Under the pieces are notes generated by a model, which saw only the letters and a program-made list of their open reading frames with translations, did not search any database and was not told where the DNA came from. From assembly GCF_023242945.1 (NCBI RefSeq), contig NZ_JALKFT010000016.1:62001-126000 (forward strand): 64,000 nt of DNA, given 5' to 3'. Shown one piece after another: positions 17,018 through 25,442 of this stretch. The position numbers were made by a program, and so were the translations under genes. Each line of letters starts with the position of its first letter. Position 1 is the first letter of the stretch. Origin of the DNA: Frankia umida. Its GTDB lineage: Bacteria; Actinomycetota; Actinomycetes; Frankiales; Frankiaceae.

Positions 17018-18232
17018 ATGGCGGACGAACGAATCATGGTCACCGGGCTTGGCGCGATGACCCCGCTCGGCGGAGATCTGCCCACCAGCTGGAAGGGGCT
17101 GCTCGCCGGCGCCTCCGGCATCAGCCTCATCGAGGACGACTGGGCCCGTGACCTGCCGGTGCGCCTGGCCGGCCGGCTCCCCGTCGACCCGGGCGCGTCC
17201 CTGCCGCGCGCCGAGGCCCGCAAACTCGACCGCGGCGAGCAGATGGCGCTGGTCGCCGCCCGCGAGGCCTGGGCGCAGGCCGGCAAACCCGAGGTCGACC
17301 CGTACCGGCTCGCCGTGGTCATCGGCACCGGCTACGGCGGGGTGCAGTCCACCCTGAGCCAGCACCGCATCGTCGAGGCCGGCAACGCCCGCCGGATGTC
17401 CCCGCACGCGATCATCATGCTGATGGCCAACGGCCCGGCCGCCTGGGTCGCCATCGACCTGGGGGCCCGCGGCGGCGCCCGCACCCCGGTCAGCGCCTGC
17501 GCGTCCGGCGCCGAGGCGATCGCGATGGGCATGGAGATGATCGAGCACGGTCAGGCCGACGTCGTCGTCGCCGGCGGCGTCGAGGCACCCGTGGACAACC
17601 TGCCGCTGGCCGCGTTCGCCCAGATGCGCGCCCTGTCCACCCGCCATGACGACCCGGCCGCCGCGTCCCGTCCCTTCGACGCCGACCGGGACGGTTTCGT
17701 CCTCGGCGAAGGCGTCGCGGTCGTGGTGCTCGAACGCGAGTCGTTCGCCGCCGCCCGCGGCGCCCGGGCGCTGGCCGTGGCCGCCGGATGTGCGGTCAAC
17801 TGCGACGCCATCGACATCGTCGCCGCCGACCCGGCCAACCAGGCCCGGGCGATCACCACCGCGCTGGCCCGCAGCGGCGTCGCCCCCACCGACGTCGACC
17901 TCGTCCACGCCCACGCCACCTCCACCCCCGCCGGTGATCCCCGCGAGGCGGAGGCGATCGAGACGGCGATCGGCGCGCATCCCGCGGTCACCGCCACCAA
18001 GGCGATGACCGGTCACACCCTCGGCGCCGCCGGGGCGATCGGCGCGGCCGCGACGATCTGCGCGCTGCGCGACGGCCTGATCCCCCCGATCCGCAACCTG
18101 GAGCGGCTCGACCCCGCCGTCAAACTCGACGTCGTCACCGGCACCGCCCGCCCCGGTGTGCTGCGCGCCGCCGTCGCCAACGCCTTCGGTTTCGGCGGTC
18201 ACAACGCCGCCCTGGTCTTCACCGCCGCCTGA
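17018..18232 (+). CDS. Beta-ketoacyl-ACP synthase, FabF type
   Basis: 404 residues. The thiolase-fold condensing enzyme is shown by RIMVTGLGAMTPLG at the N-terminus, the nucleophile Cys in TPVSACASGAEAI (about residue 163), the first His in VHAHATSTPAGD (about 300), and the second His in TKAMTGHTLGAAGA (about 333). NAFGFGGHNAALVF closes the protein. Such enzymes extend acyl chains on acyl carrier protein by decarboxylative condensation with malonyl-ACP. The ATG at 17018 is preceded by AGAGGG. No acyl carrier protein or reductase gene is adjacent, so fatty acid versus specialised use is open. Confidence 0.9.
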   Translation: MADERIMVTGLGAMTPLGGDLPTSWKGLLAGASGISLIEDDWARDLPVRLAGRLPVDPGASLPRAEARKLDRGEQMALVAAREAWAQAGKPEVDPYRLAVVIGTGYGGVQSTLSQHRIVEAGNARRMSPHAIIMLMANGPAAWVAIDLGARGGARTPVSACASGAEAIAMGMEMIEHGQADVVVAGGVEAPVDNLPLAAFAQMRALSTRHDDPAAASRPFDADRDGFVLGEGVAVVVLERESFAAARGARALAVAAGCAVNCDAIDIVAADPANQARAITTALARSGVAPTDVDLVHAHATSTPAGDPREAEAIETAIGAHPAVTATKAMTGHTLGAAGAIGAAATICALRDGLIPPIRNLERLDPAVKLDVVTGTARPGVLRAAVANAFGFGGHNAALVFTAA

Positions 18233-18369
18233 GACCGGGCCCGATCACGCTCCGGTTCCGATCCGACACCGCTCAAGGTGTGCTCCGGGGCGGACCGTCA
18301 TACGTTCGCAGTGGGCGTACGCGAGCATCGCGAACTCCGCGCCTGGCCGACGAGCAGGGGAGCGTCCTC

Positions 18370-18621
18370 ATGGTGCAGACCCAGACGAGTGCGGACCGAG
18401 CGGTTGTCGACTGGACGGACCTGGGCAAGGACCTGTGGTCCTTCCTGACCGGCAAGGGTGCGGTGATCAACTACCAGTTCGTGGACATGCTCGTCGAGGT
18501 CCCGCGCGACACCGGGCCCGACGCCGCCCGCGCGACCTGGCGACTGCACGGCACGCTGCGCATCGTCACCTCGGACGACGACTCCGTCGGCGGGGCCGCC
18601 AACGGCGCCGTGCGCCCGTGA
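18370..18621 (+). CDS. Small hypothetical protein
   Basis: 83 residues starting at an ATG with GGGGAG upstream. VDWTDLGKDLWSFLTGKGA and VINYQFVDMLVEVP suggest a small mixed alpha/beta protein; no known family was recognised. It lies 137 bp after the ketosynthase and ends 13 bp before the next small gene, so the two are likely co-transcribed. Confidence 0.6.
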   Translation: MVQTQTSADRAVVDWTDLGKDLWSFLTGKGAVINYQFVDMLVEVPRDTGPDAARATWRLHGTLRIVTSDDDSVGGAANGAVRP

Positions 18622-18650
18622 CAGCCCGCTTCGCATGACAGCCCGCTTCG
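18619..18650. repeat. 15-bp direct repeat spanning a gene junction
   Basis: tgacagcccgcttcg occurs at 18619-18633 and again at 18636-18650. The first copy contains the stop of the upstream small gene and the second copy follows the A of the ATG of the next. A small tandem duplication of 17 bp seems to have created the present junction. Confidence 0.85.
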
Positions 18651-19114
18651 AAGGCGACATCGCCTTCAGCGTCGAAGAAGGCTCCGGGTCGGTCGGCGGG
18701 CGCCTGGAGGCGTCCGGCGACCGCATCCGGATCACCACCGGTCAACCGGACCGGCTGTGGTCGGCCGGGAGAGATCTGCTCACCGCCCTCACCGCCGTCC
18801 CGGCCGGCACGCGGCCGGGAACCCTTCCCCAGGGGCGTGCCGGCCTGCGAGAACTCGCCGACACCCTCGCCGCCGAGGGCATGACGGTCGAGATCCACGG
18901 CCCGACCGGCCCCCTGGTCACCCTCGGAGCCGACGCGGACTCCCGCACCGGGGGTCTGGCCGCGGGCAGCCGCCGGGTGGAACCACACCTGCGCGCCGCC
19001 CAGCCCGGTCTGCACCACCCGACCGGACGGGCCGCCGCACTGGGTTTCGCCGTGTTCGCCGTGTTCGCCGCCGGGTTCGCGGCCCGCAGCCAGATCCGTC
19101 GCCGACACCCCTGA
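18635..19114 (+). CDS. Hypothetical protein with C-terminal membrane anchor
   Basis: 159 residues. The first 130 are polar with no recognised domain (GDIAFSVEEGSGSVGGRLEA, LRELADTLAAEGMTVEIHGP). Residues 134-152 are a single hydrophobic helix followed by ARSQIRRRH, a typical tail anchor or stop-transfer. Together with the preceding 83-residue protein it follows the ketosynthase, and both may belong to the same unit. The function is unknown. Confidence 0.6.
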   Translation: MTARFEGDIAFSVEEGSGSVGGRLEASGDRIRITTGQPDRLWSAGRDLLTALTAVPAGTRPGTLPQGRAGLRELADTLAAEGMTVEIHGPTGPLVTLGADADSRTGGLAAGSRRVEPHLRAAQPGLHHPTGRAAALGFAVFAVFAAGFAARSQIRRRHP

Positions 19115-19247
19115 CCGATATCGGCCGTCGGTGTCCGCCGCGGTCGCGTCCGCGATGCGTAGCGGATGTCACCCTGGGTGCCACCGCACGAGCGGGCCAT
19201 CGATCACCGGCGACAGGCTGGTCGGACGGGCACGGGCCGTCGGCGGG

Positions 19248-19703
19248 TCAGGGGAGCAGGTCGCTGGCGTGCCGGCGGTAGAGATCGGCGACGAGATCGG
19301 GGTCGGGGGCACCACCGGGAGGCATGATCGCACCGATGTCGGTCATGAACGCGAGCCCGGCGCTGCCCGGTGTCCACAGACCCAGGACCCGCACCGGGGA
19401 TGCGTTCGGGTTGGCGAAGGTGTGCCGCACCCCGCGCGGCGCCAGGCAGAAGGTGCCCGCGGACGCCTCCACCGGCTCCTCATGACCGTAGGTGAGCAGC
19501 AGCGTGCCCTCCAGGACGTACAGCGCCTCGTCGAAACCATGGTGGGCATGCGGTACCGGGCCGGCGAAACGCGCCGGGACGATCATCTCCGCGGCGGCCA
19601 GCGAGTCCACCCCGGACGTCGGCTCGGCCAGAACGGCCATCGGCTGCCCGGCGTAGGGGAAGGTGCGGGCGTCCACCGGACGGATCACCGTGCCATGTGT
19701 CAT
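19248..19703 (-). CDS. Cupin-domain protein
   Basis: 151 residues with one conserved-barrel cupin. Metal-binding motif 1 reads HAHHGFDEALYVLEG and motif 2 RGVRHTFANPN, supplying the usual His, Glu and His ligands. The 5' end overlaps the stop of the zinc-exporter-like gene by 4 bp, so it is the last gene of a three-gene unit (arsR-like, CDF, cupin). It may be a metal-dependent enzyme or a small-molecule sensor; nothing here separates the two. Confidence 0.8.
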   Translation of the reverse strand: MTHGTVIRPVDARTFPYAGQPMAVLAEPTSGVDSLAAAEMIVPARFAGPVPHAHHGFDEALYVLEGTLLLTYGHEEPVEASAGTFCLAPRGVRHTFANPNASPVRVLGLWTPGSAGLAFMTDIGAIMPPGGAPDPDLVADLYRRHASDLLP

Positions 19704-20752
19704 ACCTGATTGTCCGCGCGGGGACGCGGGGCGGCCGACGTGGCCGGGGCGCCGGAGGGCTGGGGGACCGCGATCGCGCAGGGGTTACCGGGCGGGGGGA
19801 TGCACGGTTCGCATTCGGCTTCGACGGTGACGTGGGTGATGCCGTACCGGGCGGCGAGCATCGCGCGGATCTCCCCGGAGACCTCACGGGCCCGCGCCAG
19901 ACTCGGATGCCCACCGTCATCGCCGTCCCCACCGTCGAGATGACCGAGGGCCACATGCACGGACGCGGCGAACACCCGGTCGGACAGGCCCCACACATGC
20001 AGGTCGTGGACGTCCAGGACGTGCTCGTGGCCGAGGATGTCGGCGCGCACGGCGGCGACGTCCAGGTTCTCGGGGGCCGCCTCGAGCAGCACCCGCGACG
20101 CGCTGACCAGCAGCCGCACCCCCTGGGCGGCGATCAGCAGGGAGATCGCCAACGACACGGCCGGGTCCAGCCAGTACCAGCCGTCCACCAGCCAGATCAC
20201 CAGCCCGGACGCGGCCACCGCCACCGACACCGCCGCGTCCCCGCTCAGGTGCAGCACCGCGGCGCGGGTGTTCAGATCGGCGTCACGTTCACGCACCGCC
20301 AACGCGCATCCCCCGTTGATGGCGGCCGCGACCAACGCGACCAGCACCACCAGCGGCCCGTTCACCGTCTGCGCCGACCCGAGCCGGCGCAGCGCCTCCA
20401 CCGCCAGCAGTGCGGTGACCACCAGGATCGCCGCGGCGTTCGCCTGCGCGGCGAGCACCGGCCAGCGCAGTCCGCCGAACGTCCGGTGCGCGGACGGCGG
20501 ACGCTGCGACAGGATCAGCGCCACCAGCGCCAACGCGACCCCGGCGGTGTCGGTCAGGTTGTGCCCGGCATCCGCGAGCAGCCCGATCGACCCGGCCGCC
20601 ACCCCCGCGATCGCCTGCACCACCACGATCGCCAGGTTCAGCCCCGTCGCCACCCACAGCCGCCGCCGCTGCGCCGCGGTGGCCCGCCCCACCGCCGCCC
20701 CATGCTGATGCCCATGCCCGCCATGCCCATGACTGTGGCCATGTGTGGTCAT
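19700..20752 (-). CDS. Cation diffusion facilitator (zinc-type exporter)
   Basis: 350 residues. The N-terminus is His-rich (MTTHGHSHGHGGHGHQHG), a probable metal-collecting region. Six hydrophobic helices follow, with the metal-site pairs HxxxD in helix II (ADAGHNLTDTAG) and helix V (LHLSGDAAVS), the pattern of Zn-transporting CzcD/ZitB proteins. The C-terminal cytoplasmic domain contains VHDLHVWGLSDRVFAASVHV and a CEPCIPPPGNPC cysteine tail. It would export zinc or a similar ion by proton antiport. The upstream ArsR-type regulator overlaps it by 4 bp. Confidence 0.9.
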   Translation of the reverse strand: MTTHGHSHGHGGHGHQHGAAVGRATAAQRRRLWVATGLNLAIVVVQAIAGVAAGSIGLLADAGHNLTDTAGVALALVALILSQRPPSAHRTFGGLRWPVLAAQANAAAILVVTALLAVEALRRLGSAQTVNGPLVVLVALVAAAINGGCALAVRERDADLNTRAAVLHLSGDAAVSVAVAASGLVIWLVDGWYWLDPAVSLAISLLIAAQGVRLLVSASRVLLEAAPENLDVAAVRADILGHEHVLDVHDLHVWGLSDRVFAASVHVALGHLDGGDGDDGGHPSLARAREVSGEIRAMLAARYGITHVTVEAECEPCIPPPGNPCAIAVPQPSGAPATSAAPRPRADNQV

Positions 20753-21165
20753 GACATCGCCGCATCCTGCGGCCGCACGGCGGACGGGCCCGGCGCACGG
20801 CCGGCGGCCGGCTCCAGACCGGCGTCGAGGTCGGTGTCCGCGTCGAGGTCGGCGACGAAGCTGTGCAGGTGGTCGGGATCGACGGCGAGCACCACGTCAA
20901 GCAGGTCACCGAGGGCGTGGTGCAGCTTGGTGTCGGCGAGTTCGTAACGCTGGCGGCGCCCCTCCGGCGTGGCGACGACCAGACCGCAGCCGCGCAGGCA
21001 GGCCAGATGGTTGGACAGGTTCGTCCGACTCACCCCGAGCACCTGCGCGAGCTCGGACGGATACGCCCCACCGGAACGCAGCACCAGCAGCAGCCGGGCC
21101 CGCGTCGGATCGGACAACGCATGCCCGAACCGAGCCAGAACCTCCGCCGAGGAGGCGACAGTCAT
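20749..21165 (-). CDS. ArsR/SmtB-family metal-responsive repressor
   Basis: 138 residues with a winged helix: ALSDPTRARLLLVLRSGGAY, SELAQVLGVSRTNLSNHLAC (recognition helix) and LRGCGLVVATPEGRRQRYEL. Cysteines in the recognition helix and wing (LACLRGCGL) are placed as in the CmtR type of cadmium/lead sensor. A His/Asp-containing C-terminus (DPDHLHSFVAD) may add ligands. It is the first gene of the metal cassette, overlapping the exporter, and probably represses the whole unit in the absence of metal. The ATG at 21165 is preferred to the GTG one codon upstream. Confidence 0.85.
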   Translation of the reverse strand: MTVASSAEVLARFGHALSDPTRARLLLVLRSGGAYPSELAQVLGVSRTNLSNHLACLRGCGLVVATPEGRRQRYELADTKLHHALGDLLDVVLAVDPDHLHSFVADLDADTDLDAGLEPAAGRAPGPSAVRPQDAAMS

Positions 21166-21188
21166 CACCCCCCGACAGTACAGCCGAC

Positions 21189-21200
21189 GCTGACGTCAGC
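21189..21200. promoter_or_regulatory. 12-bp perfect palindrome upstream of the ArsR-type gene
   Basis: gctgacgtcagc is an exact 12-bp palindrome centred about 30 bp before the regulator start codon. Its position is right for an autoregulatory operator of the metal cassette; no experimental site for this protein is known to me. Confidence 0.55.
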
Positions 21201-21277
21201 CAACCCTGAACCATCCATCCGGGCGACCACCCACCCCGCCGGACTGTCCGACCGTCCGCCAAGCGAGCGACGGACTG

Positions 21278-22219
21278 TCAGGCGTCGAACAGGGCGCTGA
21301 CGGACTCGCCGTTGTGGATGCGACGGATCGCCTCGGCCAGCGGCGGCGCCACCGTCAGCACCGTCAGCTCCGGCACCCGCTCCCCGAGCGGCACCGGCAC
21401 CGTGTTCGTGCACACGATCTCGGCGACCTCCGGCTGGTCGGCGATCCGCTTGAGCGCCCCCGACGAGAACAGCCCGTGCGTGCACGCCACCCGCACCGAC
21501 CGCACGTCCAGTTCCCGCAACCGCTCCAACAGCTCCAGCACGGTGCTGCCCTTGGCGATCTCGTCGTCGAGCACGATGACGTCCTTGCCGGCGACCTCCC
21601 CGATGACCGCGGAGATACTCACCCGGTCATCGGCGAAACGCTGCTTGGCACCGGCGGCGACCCCCACCCCGAGCATCCGCGCGAACGCCGCGGCCTCCTT
21701 GGCGTTACCCAGGTCCGGCGAGACGACCACCGTGTTCGACAGATCATGCCGGCGAAAGTGCTTGGCCAGCTCCCGCAGGGCATGCAGATGATCGACGGGA
21801 ATGCTGAAGAACCCGTGCACCTGCGGGGAGTGCAGTGTCATCGCCAGCACCCGGCTCGCCCCCGCGGCCACCAGCAGGTCGGCCACCAGCCGTCCACCGA
21901 TGGAGATCCGCGGCGCGTCCTTCTTGTCGGAACGCGCGTAGGCGTAGTGGGGAAGCACGACGGTGGTCCGCGCCGCCGACGCACCCCGGGCCGCGTCCAA
22001 CATGAGCAGCAGCTCGACGAGGTTCTCCTGCACCGGAGTCACAAGCGGCTGAATCAGGAACACGTCGCGCTCCCGGCAGTTCGCCGGCAGCTGCACCTCC
22101 AGACAGTCATTGGCGAAACGCTGCACCAGAACCCGGTGCAACGGCACCCCGAGATGGGTGCAGATCTCCTCGGCGAGGCTGGGGTGGGCACTGCCGCTGA
22201 AGACGGCGATGTCGCGCAC
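21278..22219 (-). CDS. prs: Ribose-phosphate pyrophosphokinase family protein
   Basis: 313 residues from a GTG at 22219 with GGGAG before it. Family landmarks: FSGSAHPSLAEEICTHLGVP, RFANDCLEVQLPANCRERDV, a Y-AYARSDKKDAP flexible loop, and MTLHSPQVHGFF. The enzyme makes PRPP from ribose 5-phosphate and ATP. The PRPP-binding loop reads VIVLDDEIAKGSTVLELL, where classical enzymes have DD..DTGGT, and the phosphate loop reads SPDLGNAKEAAAFA instead of the usual GG form. It may therefore be a divergent paralogue with altered activity rather than the main housekeeping enzyme. Confidence 0.82.
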   Translation of the reverse strand: MRDIAVFSGSAHPSLAEEICTHLGVPLHRVLVQRFANDCLEVQLPANCRERDVFLIQPLVTPVQENLVELLLMLDAARGASAARTTVVLPHYAYARSDKKDAPRISIGGRLVADLLVAAGASRVLAMTLHSPQVHGFFSIPVDHLHALRELAKHFRRHDLSNTVVVSPDLGNAKEAAAFARMLGVGVAAGAKQRFADDRVSISAVIGEVAGKDVIVLDDEIAKGSTVLELLERLRELDVRSVRVACTHGLFSSGALKRIADQPEVAEIVCTNTVPVPLGERVPELTVLTVAPPLAEAIRRIHNGESVSALFDA

Positions 22220-22427
22220 GGACTGCTCCCTGTCCTGTTCTCCGGGTCCCGCGACGCTGCGGGCCGGTGGGACGTCCCACCCCGACACAGCACATGGCGC
22301 TGCACGGCCTGGCCGGACGTCCTGGATCGCCCCGGATGCTACCTAGCCGACCCCCGTTCACGCCCCGTTTCCCGGCAAGGCTCACCCTCGGAGACACACA
22401 GCGCACAGCCCGCGCGCCCGCCACACG

Positions 22428-23705
22428 TCAACCGGCGCGCAGGGCATCACGCAGGGCGATCCTGGTACCGGAACGTCGCACCGCGTTGCCGTACACCCGA
22501 CCGGCCAGCCACACCAACACGACGATCATCACCACCGTGAGCACCACCGCCACCACCACCTGCCACGCCGCCACCGCGCCCACCCCGACCAGCATCGGCA
22601 TCAGGATCGGCGCGAACAGCGGAATCATCGCCAACACCAGCACCAGCGTGCTCTCCGGCGACGCCGGCAACACCGTCAACCCCACCATGTACGGGATGAT
22701 CAACGCCACGATGATCGGCATGGTCACCCCGGTGGCGTCCTCCTGCCGGCTGACCAGTGCCCCCGCCCCCGCGAACAGCAGCGCGTACATCGCGAACCCC
22801 AGCAGATACCACAGCAACGCCGTCGCCACCGCCCCCACCGCCAGCCCCGCCGGCATGTCCAGCTGCCCGGTGGCCAACCCCAACCCCAACCCGACCACGC
22901 CGATCAGCGTCAGCTGCGCCAACGCCACCACGCCGATCCCCAGCACCTTGCCCGCCATCAGCTGCCACGGCCGCACCACCGCGAGCAGCAGTTCCACCAC
23001 CCGGGACGACTTCTCCTCGATCACCCCCTGCGAGACCTGCGGCCCGAAAGTGATCAGCGAGACGTAGATCAGCCCGCCCGCGAGCATCCCCAGCAACAAC
23101 CGTGACCCCGACCGGTCCTCATCCGAACGCAGCGCCGTCACCGCCACCCCCGCCGTCTGGACCGCCCGCCCCACCGTCGCCGGATCCCCACCCAGCGACG
23201 CGATCTGCCCCTCCAGCGCCGTCTGCCGCGCCGCCACCGTCAACACCGACCCGAGCGCGTCGCCCAGCTCGTCCTTCACCGCCACCCGATAACTCCCGGA
23301 CGCGGTGACCTGCGCGAACGCATCCACATCCCCATCCAGGACGGCCCGACTCCCCGCCGCCGCGTCCGCCACCGTGCGCACCTGGACCTTCTCGCCCAGC
23401 GAACGCCCCGCCGCCACGATCGAGGCGGCCTGCCGCCCGTCGGCCGCCGTCAGCGCCACCGTCCGCGTCGGGGGCGACCCGTCCACCGCGTTGAGGATCA
23501 GCACCGTCGCGGCGATCGCCACCACGAACAACCCCGTGATCACCTGAAACGCCCGGTTCCGCAGCCGCAGCGTGATCTCCCGCATCGCCACCAGCCGCAG
23601 CACCCGAGCCGACCCCACCCCCTCCAGCGCCGGCGCCGCCTCCAGTTCCCGCTCGCCGACCACGCCACGCTCACCCACACCGCCACCGCCGCCCATGCCG
23701 CTCAC
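22428..23705 (-). CDS. ABC-2-type exporter permease (NatB-like)
   Basis: 425 residues. One helix near the N-terminus (VITGLFVVAIAATVLILNAV) is followed by a long extracellular domain and then about five helices from residue 215 on (LLLGMLAGGLIYVSLITFG, VLGIGVVALAQLTLIGVVGL, LLWYLLGFAMYALLFAGAGA). The SRVVELLLAVVRPWQLMAGK segment between them is typical of ABC-2 permeases. This topology matches NatB-type sodium or drug exporters. The start overlaps the ATPase stop by 4 bp, so the two are made together. The substrate is unknown. Confidence 0.85.
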   Translation of the reverse strand: MSGMGGGGGVGERGVVGERELEAAPALEGVGSARVLRLVAMREITLRLRNRAFQVITGLFVVAIAATVLILNAVDGSPPTRTVALTAADGRQAASIVAAGRSLGEKVQVRTVADAAAGSRAVLDGDVDAFAQVTASGSYRVAVKDELGDALGSVLTVAARQTALEGQIASLGGDPATVGRAVQTAGVAVTALRSDEDRSGSRLLLGMLAGGLIYVSLITFGPQVSQGVIEEKSSRVVELLLAVVRPWQLMAGKVLGIGVVALAQLTLIGVVGLGLGLATGQLDMPAGLAVGAVATALLWYLLGFAMYALLFAGAGALVSRQEDATGVTMPIIVALIIPYMVGLTVLPASPESTLVLVLAMIPLFAPILMPMLVGVGAVAAWQVVVAVVLTVVMIVVLVWLAGRVYGNAVRRSGTRIALRDALRAG

Positions 23706-24895
23706 GCCGCCCCCTCCGGTCCCGCAGGTCCCGCAGGTCCCGCCGACGGCGCCGAAGCCGTCGACGATCCGGACACCGACCGTTCGGACCCGTCCGGTGG
23801 CTCGGACCTCTCCGGCCGCTCAGGTGCGCCCACCCGCGCCTGCCCTCCCGCCTGTCCTGGCTCCTGCGACTGGACGGCATCCACCGACGACGACGGCACG
23901 GGAATGGAGACGGCGCGCCCGGTGGGGCCCACGGTCACAGGGCTCCCGTCGGCCTCGTCGCTGACGCCGACGGGAGCGTCCGGGCTGGGCGCGGCCGGGT
24001 CGGCGACGACCTGGCGGAACAGTTCGGCCAGCGACGGACGGCGCCGACGGAACTCCCGCACCGGACCCAGCGCCAACGCCGCCCGCAGGATCACCTGATC
24101 GTCGGCGTCCGCCGCGAGCTCGACCACCGTCGACGCCCCCTCGGACGACCACCCCAGCACCCCCGCCAGACCATCCGCCCAGCCCCGGGGCGCACCAGGG
24201 ACGTCCACGACGAGACTGACCGGGCCGGCCGAACGCAGCGCGTCCACCGTGTCGCAGGCGACCATCCGCCCGGACCGCACGATCCCCACCCGGTCACACA
24301 GCCGCTCCACCAACTCCAGCTGATGACTGGAGAACACCACCGGCACCCCCGCCGCGCGCCGCTCGGTGAGCACCTCGCTCATCACGTCCACCGCGACCGG
24401 GTCCAACCCGGAGAACGGCTCGTCGAGGACCAGCACCACCGGGTCGTGCACCAACGCCGCCGCGAGCTGCACCCGCTGCTGGTTACCCAGGCTCAGCTTC
24501 TGCACCTCGTCGTCACGGCGCTGCGCGACCCCCAGCCGCTCCGTCCACCGTTCGACCGCCCGACGCGCCGCCGCCGGACCAAGCCCGTGCAGCTGCGCCA
24601 GGTACCCCAGCTGCTCGGCGACCTTCATCCGCGGATACAGCCCGCGTTCCTCCGGCATGTACCCGATCCGTCGCCGGACGGCCAGATCCAGCCGCGTCCC
24701 GTCGTAGCGCACCTCACCGGCGTCCGCGGCGAGCACCCCGAGAATGATCCGCATCGTCGTCGTCTTGCCCGCCCCGTTGCTGCCCACGAACCCGAACAGC
24801 TCACCGGCCCGCACCTCGAACGACATCGCGTCCAACGCCACGACCTCGCCGTAGCGCTTGGACACCCGATCAATCTCCAGCCGCCCGTCGCCCAT
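23702..24895 (-). CDS. ABC transporter ATP-binding protein
   Basis: 397 residues from ATG 24895 (AGGTGG upstream). Walker A GSNGAGKTTTMR, Q-loop region MPEERGLYPRMKV, signature LSLGNQQRVQLAAALVHDP and Walker B VVLVLDEPFSGLDPV are all present, and the H-loop is SSHQLE. The C-terminal domain is of the DUF4162 type found in NatA-like exporters. The last 80 residues are a Ser/Pro/Ala-rich tail without structure. It energises the permease encoded next to it. Confidence 0.9.
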   Translation of the reverse strand: MGDGRLEIDRVSKRYGEVVALDAMSFEVRAGELFGFVGSNGAGKTTTMRIILGVLAADAGEVRYDGTRLDLAVRRRIGYMPEERGLYPRMKVAEQLGYLAQLHGLGPAAARRAVERWTERLGVAQRRDDEVQKLSLGNQQRVQLAAALVHDPVVLVLDEPFSGLDPVAVDVMSEVLTERRAAGVPVVFSSHQLELVERLCDRVGIVRSGRMVACDTVDALRSAGPVSLVVDVPGAPRGWADGLAGVLGWSSEGASTVVELAADADDQVILRAALALGPVREFRRRRPSLAELFRQVVADPAAPSPDAPVGVSDEADGSPVTVGPTGRAVSIPVPSSSVDAVQSQEPGQAGGQARVGAPERPERSEPPDGSERSVSGSSTASAPSAGPAGPAGPEGAA

Positions 24896-25442
24896 CCGCC
24901 CACCTCTCCACCGCCCGTCCACCGACGTCCCTGTCCCGACGTCCGATGGTGCGACGACCCTGTTCACGGACCCGCTATAGCCGATATCGCCCACGACGAC
25001 CGCACCGTACCGCCGTGCCCCGTTCACGGCATCCCCGACTGATCGATCCTCTTCCCGGCTCACCCCCCATCCAAAGCCCCCACCAGCAGGTTCCGAGCCA
25101 ACGAATCACCCACCCGACACCCCGACGACGCACCCCGTCGACACCTCTCCCTACCGTGCGGCCGCGCCCCTGCGTCCCCGCTCCGCGGTACCCATCGTGT
25201 CGCGCCGGCCACCGAGAGACGCAGTGATCTCCCCCGACCAGCCCAGACCAAGCCCTTGGAGGGCAGGGGGTTGTTCCGTGTTGTTCTTATTTGTTCTTGA
25301 TCGTTTTCGGGTTGGCCGGGACGTCGTCAACACCGTTGATTATCTTGCTGGTGGAAGCGGGGCGAGACCGACGCGGCGTGACCGCGGTACGGGGACGGAC
25401 GCTTGACCCTGACACCGTGTGAGGTCATAGACCGGTGGAACC
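24896..25442. other. Divergent intergenic region with repeat copy A
   Basis: 547 bp between the exporter operon and the MerR-type gene. No gene was recognised. At 25272-25310 there is a T-rich, less GC-rich tract with ttgttctt twice, and the 23-bp palindromic element (copy A) lies at 25325-25347. Confidence 0.5.
25325..25347. repeat. Dispersed 23-bp palindromic element, copy A
   Basis: The element has a TCAAC/GTTGA palindrome with a 3-bp centre followed by ttatcttg. It is identical over 23 bp to copy B at 34708-34730 and differs by two bases in the centre from copy C at 40852-40874. It lies 96 bp before the MerR-type gene. Confidence 0.85.
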
